Both the position numbers and the translations under genes were made by a program. 64,000 bases of DNA. It comes from Ypsolopha sequella (Eukaryota; Arthropoda; Insecta; Lepidoptera; Ypsolophidae). Numbering within the stretch: position 1 is the first letter of the stretch; the number at the start of each line of letters is the position of its first letter. Of this stretch, positions 34,001 to 46,000 are shown piece after piece. The notes below the pieces were generated by a model. The model was not told the DNA's origin and searched no databases. It was given only the letters and a program-made list of their open reading frames with translations. The DNA lies in contig OW204011.1 in assembly GCA_934047225.1 (NCBI GenBank), positions 13,094,339 to 13,158,338 of the forward strand, written 5' to 3'.

Positions 34001-37000
34001 TCCGGCGGCGCCCATTTCCCCCCAACCCGCGATGATTTTCTCTTCAGAAAGTGTCATTCCTGGCACAGACAGGCAAGCTGGCCGGATAAAGTCGGAAAAT
34101 ATGACCCTGAAAACGAAGATATTCATCAAAATCTAAAGCAGCGCCATGAGTTGTGTGTTGTCTACATAGTTTTATCTATGGTTTTCTACTTTCTCATCAG
34201 TATACATACATGTAAACCATCGTGCCATCTATGCCCGTTTTAGTAAACTAACAAGACAATTCGTAACTTGGAACGTAACTTAGCTGTGACAGGCTGAACT
34301 TCTCCTACTTGACAACAGAGGGCGGTACTAATAAAAATATTCTAGGATCACGCTCCGCTCGTCGTCGCACCTATTTTTTACTTATGGTGAAAGATTTTCG
34401 ATTTCATACTTTAGGATCTGTGCAATTCTACGATCTGCTTACGGATATGAACGCCAAGGGGGTGACCGAGGTCTTCCCAAGTATGAACTGTGAAATGCAT
34501 CACGGGCCACACTCAGTACACCCGCGTTTCGCTGATGATTATTACGTCTCAACGTAAGAAACCTATTGCCGTTCTTCGGGCACGAACTCACGCTTTTTAG
34601 GGCATGCAGGTTTCCTCACGACGTTTTCCTTGACTGTTTAGCAAATGGTCAGTATTAGGTAATACAAATACTACCGAAAAACTTATTGGTGCATGCCTGA
34701 CCGGGGATCGAACCTGGGTCTCAGGATTGAGAGTTCAGTTTTCTACCCCTATAGCCTAAGCATGAAAACATGTCCGTATAGATGCGTTTCAAACTACATC
34801 AAAATCGTATGGAATCTGGGAAACCGCTCCAAGCGGACAGTAGCGGAACTAACAGCTACGTATGGCAACCTAAGTTTAGATTCAAACGCAACTATACGGA
34901 GATGTTTTCATGCTTAGGCTACTGAGCTACCGCTGCTTTTTATAAAAAATATATATTATCGGGGAAACCTGGTGTCTAATTCCAACAGTGCAATGTCATG
35001 GTATTTTTCCCTGGGCGAGTAGAACTTGTGCTTCTCGTGGCGCACCACATTGTGGAGAACGCCTTCTCTTGCTGAAGACTTGGCCAGCGCACCCAGTAGC
35101 GCGTAGCGGACTAGACCACTGGTGAAGAAATGGACACTTGACTGACTTGACTATTCTGATATACAATACATACACTGATGGCAAATACTACAAACTATCA
35201 TCTTCTGCGATCCTGACATACCTCTGAAGCTTCTTCAAGGATGCCAAATTGTATAAGAAAAATAGGTTTGTTTTGGGAAATTGGAACATACTAGTCGGTG
35301 AGATATAACATGCGCAGCGGTCAGTATGAATCGGTCGCTGATGAGGGCGCCACCGGCCACCCATTTGATGTTGCCGTCGAAGTCTACATCATTCCGGCAA
35401 CCGAGCAGAGCCTGGGAATTAGTCTATTATTGGATCATACTAGTCTCGGTGAGATATAACATGCGCAGCGGTCAGTATGAATCGGTCGCTGATGAGGGCG
35501 CCACCGCGCCGGCCACCCATTTGATGTTGCCGTCGAAGTCTACATCATTCCGGCAACCGAGCAGAGCCTGGGAATTAGTCTATTATTGGATCATACTAGT
35601 CTCGGTGAGATATAACATGCGCAGCGGTCAGTATGAATCGGTCGCTGATGAAGGCGCCACTGGCCACCTACTTTATGTTGTCGACGAAGTCTGCGTCATA
35701 CCGGCAACCGAGCAGAGCCTGGGAATTAGTCTATTATTGGAACATACTAGTCTCGGTGAGATACAACATGCGCAGCGGTCAGTACGAATCGGTCGCTGAT
35801 GAGGGCACCACCGGCCACCCATTTGATGTTGCCGTCGAAGTCTACATCATTCCGGCAACCGAGCAGAGCCTGGGAATTAGAAATGATGATGAATAAGCGA
35901 AGGCGACACACTTAATAAAGATACTTAAGCTGGTTTTCAGAGCCCCAAAGTTCCAACTCGAATCGAACTAAGTCGAGTTATTTCCATACTATTTGACACT
36001 TGGAAGTACTACACTAGTTCTAAGGGAACTGTGCATACCTCTTAGAGCATATGGTCAAAGGTATAGTGTATACTATACAAGCAGGAGAACATTTTCAAAG
36101 TGCATCATTTTTAAATTCTAAAGAATTAGGTAGTTCTTTTTAATGGTACCGTATACGATATATTAATTAAACCTATTTTTTTTCTTTGAACCAAACTGAC
36201 CGAACACAAATTTTTCTTTTTTTTCGAAGAAACCGATTGAATAAGTTGAATTTTTTTATTTTCAAAATGGCGGACGCGACATGTGGCGATTTATTATTCC
36301 ATACCAACCTCCTTGAAATGGACATTAAAAGTAGGATTTAACGAGGAAAATACGATAAGCTAAGTGACATTATTCTAAATCCAATATGGCGGACGCCTCA
36401 AGATGGTGGACAAAATTTCTTTTACCACCCTCTCGCTCGACATGTTTATCATATGTAAAGTTTTGAGATGCAAAATTACGTTATTCAATAAAAAGCACAA
36501 AATAAAAAAAGCCCTTTTAAAAACAAGCTTTCATTTAACCGCTCGAGCAATTTTGGAATGAATGTAATCTGCAAAAAAAACGGTTTTTGTATGCAAATTT
36601 TAAACTGGTAATTGTAAGTTTTAAGCCCTAAAATTCACGCGACAGTCTTGTCGGTGGTAAAAGAAATTTAGTCCACCATCTTAGAGCTTCCGCTATATTG
36701 GATTTAGATTAATGTCACTTCGTTTTCTCATTTTCAAATAATATTTTTTAAAAGCCCATGTCAAAGGGGTTGGTATGGAATAATAAATCGCCAAATTGTC
36801 GCGTCCGCCATATTGCATTTTTAATGCCGTTACTTTGCTTATATCCAGACGTGTATGCAAAATTTCAGCTCAATCGGTTGAGGGGAGCTGATTTAAAATT
36901 CAGCATGTGAACTTAGAAAAGCTTGTAAAATAATTTTATAACTAAACGACAGGAGCTAAATTACCATGAGCAGCTGCAGAACACACCCCTCTGCATCGGG

Positions 37001-40000
37001 AGGGCTAACTTTTTTTTTGTCTCGGCGCGATGGCTGCTGTTTTAAGCATTAGTTTTTGTCAGTGTCAAGTAAGACGGTGTATTATCTATGAGTAAGACTC
37101 TGACGTATTTAGAGTGCAACAAGGCTCTTTTAGCGCATAGAACGGTCGTGGTCAAAATCGGAACTAACGCTGCTATCCTATCCTTTGTTTCACTGTCATC
37201 CATATGCCCATGGCCGAAATAAAACATGGTCTGTTCCTTTGGTTTCCATTCCAAAACATAAGCTTGCTACAATTTGAACACTGCCAACAGGATAGCATAT
37301 AAATGTTTGTATGAATGAAAAAGAATAAGCACGAGAGCTTGTACAGCGACACTGATATTATTAAATAATTGGAACGCACCGGCCCAAGGTGATCTTACGT
37401 GCTTGCCATTTTATGTCAATATTTCATGACAAGGAAAATAGTTCTAAGTTATTTCGTTTACAAAATAATTATATTATTTATAACATTGATAAGTATTTTT
37501 TGTTGTTGAAATTAAACATAAACAAATGTAATTTTGATTTTTTGCTTATCTTTGTGGTCAGATTTGCAGAAGTTGTGTGAAACGTTTGGGTAAAAATAAG
37601 CGCATAATACTGGCAATATCTAATGGCGTTTTTTCCATTTGTTGTCATCCTTGTTACACGAGAGTGAATTTAATAGTTTGTTTCATTCTACACAGATATT
37701 TCCAAAGGTTGAAGCGAGTTTCGAGTTGCATACGAGCTAAATAATTAATGGTAATCCTAGGAAGCAAGAATGGGTGGTTTTTCGATCCGTAATTGTAAAA
37801 ATCGCGCTGCAAAAAGCGGAATAATTAGAGTTTTTTCTTTTCCCAAAAATGAATTGGTGGCTCAAGAGTGGCTTCGCTATTGTGGCTCAAAAGCCAGCAT
37901 CAGAAATTGAGTCCTACTTACCCCATTTATCCAATATATTTGTATATTTACTTACATAGTTTTCTAAAAAACGTCTCCAAGGATTTCTATAAGTAACTTT
38001 TAAAATGTGTATTTTTTGGGTATGTATGATTTGATAAAATCGATAAAGTGCGAGTCTCACATGCTACCTAGTAATTTATTTCTCAGGACATGAAAATTTC
38101 CATGATTCCCGACTTTTAAAGTTTGAGAACCGGCCATAGCGTGATGACGTATGCTTGGGCCAATCCAAATCAGCAAAAAACATACCTTGTTTTATTATAC
38201 CATGCATACGCCAAAAGATCCTTTTAGCACTGATAGACGTCGATAATTCAACACGCACGCACGGTACAATTCAAACAAAAGATGTTCACTAACTTTATAG
38301 GACGTTAAAACTGGTAAAAAGAAGGCCGTATACCATATGAGGAAATTCCTTAGGTAGCGCGGGGATGCCTCCGGATATCTTGTTGGCGAGAAGGGACATG
38401 ACGCAAGCATCTCTGCGGCGGTATGTCTTTGGATCCACTTCGATCTCCTCGCACACGTTTGCGAAGCGTTGAAACTCTACGCATTCTGTAAATTCCCAAA
38501 ACTTAATTCCCAAGTTTTTTTTTTCAGGGAAAGTACTCCATTTTACAGCATAATTTTTTTTTTTCATTATTATGGTAAATAATTTGATCATTATATTTTT
38601 CAAATCAAATCAGAATCATTTATTTGTTCAACATAGGTCATATTAGATATTACATATTGGTATGTCCAAGCCATGCTGCGCCTTAGTGGCATACAAATAT
38701 TAAAGTTTAATAAAATTAATATATACACAAGAATTAAATACAAAAACTACAAATTAAAATTACATCAAACAATACACAATGCAATGCCACAGAATATCAC
38801 AACATTTTCTTCATATCATAAATAGGTCGTGCGTGATATTGTATCTTCTAAAAACTCATTTATGGTATAATATGCTTTTTGTAATAAAATTTTCATTAGA
38901 GTGGATTTAAAAATGTCAATACTATCAATATCTTATTTTTTTAAGAATTTTCAGATAATGACGTCACTTGGGGTATTTAAGGCACCATACTTCGGATTTA
39001 GAAAAAATTATTATATAGAAGCGTGTTGTGCTAACACCGAAAGGAGTGTGAAGACATGTTGTTCTTACTCTGCCACGCCACGTGCCGGATAGTCTTTGAA
39101 GGCGGCTGCAGCGGCGGACAGCCGCGTGGCTCGGGAGCGAGCAGGTCGTTGCGCTTGTCCTCGCAGCAGTACACCGGCAGACTGCCGTCGTACCAACACA
39201 CCTGGAACGTGGGCAGATGTCGTAAAAAAATAGAGGTGCTAATTTTTTGTATATCTCATGAAATACACGGAACATTTTAATAAATGTCTGGTATATGCAT
39301 TTTGACTATATAATCTAGGGTTTTGAAATTAGAAAACATGTTTGGACAAATTTTCCTCTACAGAAATAATTATTAGGTGTGTTTCAACAATACCTACAGA
39401 TTTGATATTTGAAATTTTGCTAGCTATTTTAGATTTTTTAATAAAACTATAAAACCAACTTTTTTCCCTTTTGCCCTGAATCCGCCCCTCTCGCACTGCG
39501 CGAATTTTCGCTTGGAGTGACAGTGACAAAAATAAAATTCGCATAGCCTCTTAAGATTTGGCAACCTGGGCCTGTAATGTTTGCTGCCCCATAAATATAC
39601 GAGAAAAAAAAGCAAAAATATTTCAATAAGTAAATTAAATTAAACCCAGCAGTGTATTGATTTAGGTTGAGAATGGTGATAATGAAAAACTCAAAAGGCC
39701 ATACAAAGATATACACAATATTCAAAATTTAATTTCTTTTTCGATAGACAATTTTGTTAAATAAATCAATTAGTAAAGAAAGAAAGAAAATAAATTTATT
39801 GGCGCGTTTACAAAAAAAAAAGAACTTACAGCTAACACAGTAGAAAAGGCTTAAGTAGGGAGTTGTCTATAGATAAAAATAACAACACGACAAAAGGATG
39901 TAGCTCAGCTATGTGCCATCCAAAACATGCTTTGGTTGGCGCTGGTTTTCAGCTACCTCCGTTAGTCAAAAAGCTATATAAATTACAAGATAGGTAACGA

Positions 40001-43000
40001 TTGATTATGAAAGGCGTCCAAAGCTGAGCGCGTTTTGGCCCTAGGGTAAATACACCACTGAACGTGGGGCAGTCACCAATTATCACCAATGCGTGATGGG
40101 TGGTGAGCCCTATAATTCTGGACCTAGCTGCAAAGCGGAAAAGCCGCGTATGCAGATCTTTTTAGGTGTCTTATTAAGTCTTTTGGGTTCGGGTGGATTT
40201 CAATCACTTGGTGCATTTTCAAGCTATGACGTCATCATCATTACCACTTCGTACCACATTGTCGGAGCACAGCACGCCGTCCAGGGTGTCTCCGAACGCG
40301 TTCCGGAACTGCCCAGTCTTGTGTGGGCTGGCGCTGATTGGGCAGCAGACCACCTCCTCGCCATCATTCTCTCTGTCTGTCTACACTAACCACTACGTAC
40401 CACATTGTCGGAGCGCAGCACGCCGTCCAGGGTGTCTCCGAACGCATTTCGGAACTGTCCAGTCTTGTGTAGGCTGGCGCTGATTGGGCAGCAGACCACC
40501 TCCTCGCCACTCCTTTGCCAGGCGCAGTGCTGCAAGATGCAGACAAAGACACGGATCAGTGGACTGACAAGAATAAAACTGACCTGGAAAGTGACATATT
40601 AAGTCATGTAAAAAACAAGTTGATTTTGAATGATAAAGCCAAACTTGTACTTGAGACTTGGTAAGTATTTAGATCCAAAATGTTCAGAGAAAGATGTCTC
40701 TGATGAAATAAATAAATAATTCAAAATGAAATAAAAAATAATTTTTGTTCCCAACCCCGGGTTGTTTGGTGATCCAAGTTGAAGTGAAAGTATTAGTCAG
40801 TAAGCTGCCCAGAGTGCGGTAGCCTAAGCATGAAAACATCTCCGTATAGTTGCGTTTCAAACTACATCAAAATCGTATGGAATCTGGGAAACCGCTCCAA
40901 GCGGACAGTAGCGGAACTAACAGTTACGTATGGCAACCTAAGTTTAGTTTCAAACGCAACTATACGGAGATGTTTTCATGCTTAGGCTAGATCGCGCTAA
41001 ACTTGTAGTCCGCTCTTATGCGTTTTCCGTTATCAGTGCCTAAGCATGAAAACACCTCCGTTTTGGTTCTTTTGAGTTGAATTCAAAATCGTATGGATTC
41101 TGAAAAACCGCTCCAAGCGGACAGTAGCGGAACTAACAGGAGCTCACTGTGTTCTACTTTTGCTTGGTTCGGTTTGAACGTAACGGAGGTAGTTAAATCG
41201 CCAGCAAGAGCGCACTAGCCTGAGTATCAGTTCGGTTTGAACGCCATTTTTCATTCACTGTGTAATTTGCAAGTGACTAAACACGTTAGGAACAAAATAG
41301 AGAAAATAAGGAGCAAATACAAAATCAAAGCTTCAGGCGCCCGAGGATGCTGTAGGCCAAGTTATTCCCGGAGATGTTTTCATGTTTAAGACGCTCTTAT
41401 CCCAAAATGAGTAATTTCAAAGTCAAATAGAACTTTCAAATATCGTCTAAAACTTCAAAAAAAAAAACGCAATATAGTTCGAACCTTTATCTAGGTCTTC
41501 CACGCATGTGTTACACGATCAGATAAACTTTGCTCGATAGAAATAATTCACGAACACAGTATGTAATAATACCTTTCAAATCATGCCATTTCCATAATTC
41601 CACTCTTTTATTAACGAAACATATCTGGTAATATTGCTCTTTAAATTTTCTAGGTCGACCACGTAAGTGGGTTTTAATAAACATATCCCCTATTTTGAAA
41701 CAATTTAAAAACCGATAAAAACAACGAAAAAGTACAAAAGTGTGGTTATTTTCTTTACTCCTTACACGTAAAGAAAAAGACAGAGAGTTACTCTTCTGGG
41801 ATAGAGCGCCTTAAGTACAGGGCGGACTAGAAGTTTGGCGCGATCTATACCTATATTTATATGGTTTGAAGTAAGTATGGACGAAATTCGGGCCCAACTT
41901 CTGGGTATTGATAATAGAACGATTATCGTCAATTCTACTCGGAGCCGTGGACTAAAAACCTTTGGTCTCCTCCTGTCGACCGAGATCAGCGATACAGCGT
42001 AGGGGCAGTCTGTCAGGTTCCTGCAGACGCCTGACATGTTCTCTTCTACGATGCATGCATCACCTGAAAATATTGTCCACTGATCATACCGAACAACTTT
42101 CCCAGGCAGTGTTGCCATATGTACGGGCGGGCCTAATAAGGGGCACGGGCGGGCCTAATAAGGGGCAGCCTAACAAAAAGTAGCTTTTGTTAATTCAAAT
42201 TTAAATTCACAGAACAAAAACTAAGAAATATTCAGAAAACATATAGTTGATAGTAGTAGGTACTAAGATTGGGGTTCTCTAGTCCCCACAGTAGGATTCC
42301 CTGGGTGGTGGGGACTAGCTTCCTTTACTCATCTCTTAAGAGGCTATGCGAATTTTATTTTTGTCACTGTCACTCCAAGCGAAAAATCGCGCAGTCCGAG
42401 AGGGGCGGATTCGGGGCAAAAGGGAAAAAAGTTGGTTTTAAATTTTTATTAAAAAAACTAAAATTGCTAGCAAAATTTCAAATATCAAATCTCTAGATAT
42501 TATTGAAACACACCGAATAAAATATGTTTGAGTTATGTATATGGTTCCTATTCGTCAAACGAGGAGAAAAAGTGTGTTTGAAGAGCTCATTTCAACAATT
42601 ATTTCTATCGAGGAAAATTTATCCAAACATGTTTTCCAATTTCAAAACCCTAGATTATATAGTCAAAATGAATATACCAGAAATATATTTAAATTTTCCG
42701 TGTATTTCATGAAATACACAGAAAATAAACACCCTATTTTTTTCGCATATCGCCTTAAATGTATAAGTTTGGTGTTCCATGCTGCTAGTAGTAATGATTA
42801 TACAAAATTAAAAACAGATCCTAGCTACAATAAATCATTCAGTTACAAGCCAGGGTTTTATTGCGGGGGCTCGGGCGGGCCTAGTAGGAGGCAACCTAAC
42901 AAAAAGTAGGGTTTGTTCGAAATGATGGTTAGTTAAAATGTTATGAATAAAAAATAATGTAACACATAAAATATGACATCTCGCGGAAGATTTATTTATG

Positions 43001-46000
43001 GGCCATAGGCGTCTTTAAATCTGAAGTTCACAAATTGAAATTGCGTTCTTGCTACATTAAAAAATCTTATGTTACGATACAAACATACATAATTATTTAA
43101 TTTGTTCTAGTTAAACTATGTAATATGTTTTATGTTATTATTACATTATGTTGTATTCGTCTATGGTTACGTAGCAACATCCATAATTACTTACTTTATG
43201 TCAGAATGCAAACATGTAAATCTTTAAATAAATAAATCTAAAATATAAAATACATTTCCTTTAATCATGTTAAGTTGGTCACACTTATGCTTGCATTTGA
43301 ATGATTTTTCTGTGAGGGCTCCGGGTTTTCTGGGGGGGCGTGCCTACCCCAGTCCCTACCTGGCTACGCCAATGCGGATTTGTCCGTATTTAAACGGATT
43401 TTCATTAAGGCATCGTGAATAAAATTATCCAGTTTTCAAACAAATACAGATTTTCACGCATTTTGAGTACTCATTTTTGTAGAAAGGTGCATACAAAATG
43501 TATATTTGTACGGATTTCGATACACCTAATATGGATTTGATCCAATTATATCTGGCAACACTGGTCCCAGTGGTGTGCACAGAACTTTTTGCTGGAAAAG
43601 CAAATAATTGGTCAAGAACAACAATAAAAAAAATATGAAAAAAAGTTTATTATCACTTTGAAAAAAAAAAATTTGTATGACGCCAGGGTAGACAATGTCT
43701 ACCCTAGAGTGAAAATTTCCTATTCAAACTTTTTTCTTCAAAGTGATATTAAAATTTTTTCATATTTTTTTTAGTTTTGTTCTTGATCAATTGCTTTCTT
43801 TTCCAGCAAAAAGTTCTGTGCACGCCACTGACTGGTCCCAGGGGAACATATGGAAATATCAGCTAAATTGCCGAACCCATGCGTTGCGTACGATGTAGGT
43901 CTATTTTAGGGTTCCGTATTCGAAGGGTGGCAAACGCGACCCCTATTAGTAAGCCTTCGCTGACTGTCTGTCAGTGGAGTCAGGAGCTTCAGACTAGTTG
44001 AAATTTTGTGTTACAGCCTCTATAAAGGCAAAAGAATTTCACACCACCTGCTCGACAATGTCCAATTACATATCACGCAACCTCAACGTAAAGTAACGCA
44101 TTCTATCTCAAGGGATATAAAGTTATATGAAAATCCCTAGGGATTAAAGTGATTTAAGTTTGGAACGTCAAACTCGTGTGGAAACTCGTGGAAAACAAAT
44201 GCCCATATGGGGTTGTAAAGAGGTTTGTTCGAAAATCGAACTGGCCACCATAAGCAGAATTCAACAAAAAGAAAAAAGCGTTTACAAAGAATGTGAAACA
44301 AAAGACGGTGTTTGGTGCTGTGATTGTCAGTGAATTTTATTGAATTATTAATGTTGATAAAAAATGTCGAGCTTTTTATTGTCTCGCAGAAGGTGTGAAA
44401 AGTAGAGTATGCTCCTCTGGAATAAAGCCTGTCTTTGTCTTGGGCAGCTTGAACCCCTCGCTTTACTCAGGACTCTATATAACTCCCTCGCTACGCTCAG
44501 GAGTTAACTCTAGAGTCCCTCGTTACGCTCAGTGTTCAATATGCCGCCCGTGACGTAAGACACTGCTTTATTCCCTTAGCGCATAATCTACTATTGAAAC
44601 CCATGGGAAGTTGCCATACAAAAAACCTCAAAAACTAGCATTTTTTTAACCCCATCATGTTTTACCCCCTTATCTCCAAAAATATAAAAAAAAACATGGA
44701 AACTGGTGATTACATGAAAGTACAGGAAGATAATATATTTTTGTGGCTTTTCTAAGATTTCTCGAAATAGACACAAGTAAATAGAGCCAAACTATATATT
44801 TTTGCGATAAGTTTTTTAATACCTATAATTTGATACCTGTATTGTATTTTTAAATAATATTTTTTACATTTTTCATATTTCTTATTTCTGTTTAACATTT
44901 TTTTTATCGCTATAGTTTTTCTATAAATTGGCCTCTTAAGTACTACGGAACCCTAAAAAAGAGAGATTTCGATGTCAAACAGAACGTTGCCAATATTCAA
45001 TAACGTTTTTATTTATTTATAAACCTAATTTTAACTTTAAACTTAATCTAACTTAGACTAAATCTTAAATTTAACATCAACTAACATTATAATCTTGATA
45101 AAAACACTTGTACTGTTTCACAATATCACTTTTTATTACTCCAACCGGTTTCGCCTTATGGCATTGTCAAATAAATAAACAATAAAGAAATGTGTAGTGG
45201 TTGTTTACATTGCAGACGGTCATTCACCATAAAGAAAAAATTACTATCTGCAATGTAAACAACCACTACACATTTCTTTATTGTTTATTTATTATATTTA
45301 ACAGTGTTCCTTGATAATGACGTAAGGCGAAACCGGTTGGAGTAATAAAAAGTGATATTATGAAACAGTACATGTGTTTTTATGAAGATTATGATGATGT
45401 TTCACCAAGTGCCGACAGTCGCAAGTATTAATCAACTAACATTAATCTTTAACTCAACATTTTTGCAAGCAAGTTATTGTTATAACATTAGTAAGAGCGG
45501 TCTCGTCCATATACAGGTTTATATTAACTTATGAATGAATGAATGAATGAATTGACACTTTATTGTACACAAAAGACATATAAAAGAAAACAGAGTATTG
45601 AAAACATAATTTTGTACAAAGGCGGACTTATCACTTAAAGCGATTTCTTCTAGCCAACCTTTGGGTGGTGAAGAAATAGTCACTAGAAAAGTAAAAATAG
45701 GGGGATAGACGTAATAGATAGAGTAAATTAAATGAAAATCAATAAAGTGTTAATACAAATAACCTACCAAATTAAACTTAATTTTAATAGATATCATAGA
45801 CTTACATAAACAAATACACAAGAATATATTAATAAATACATCTATAATATATATATGTATATGTATATACATTTAAATATCAATATCAATTAACAGGATA
45901 AGAACTACGTACTGTTAACATAAAACTTGTATTTATAAATAAACTATTTTATTTTATTTTTTATTTTTCTGTTTGACAGCGGAACCACACATTTCTTTTT

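Noticed and set aside
34693..34917. Short ORFs containing RSKRTVAEL in many places
   Set aside because: They track the TAGCCTAAGC MITE (also 20006, 46821) and not a conserved gene.
35292..35869. A functional set of mutually exclusive exons
   Set aside because: Three of four copies would give a stop or frameshift, so choice among them is not useful as the sequence stands.
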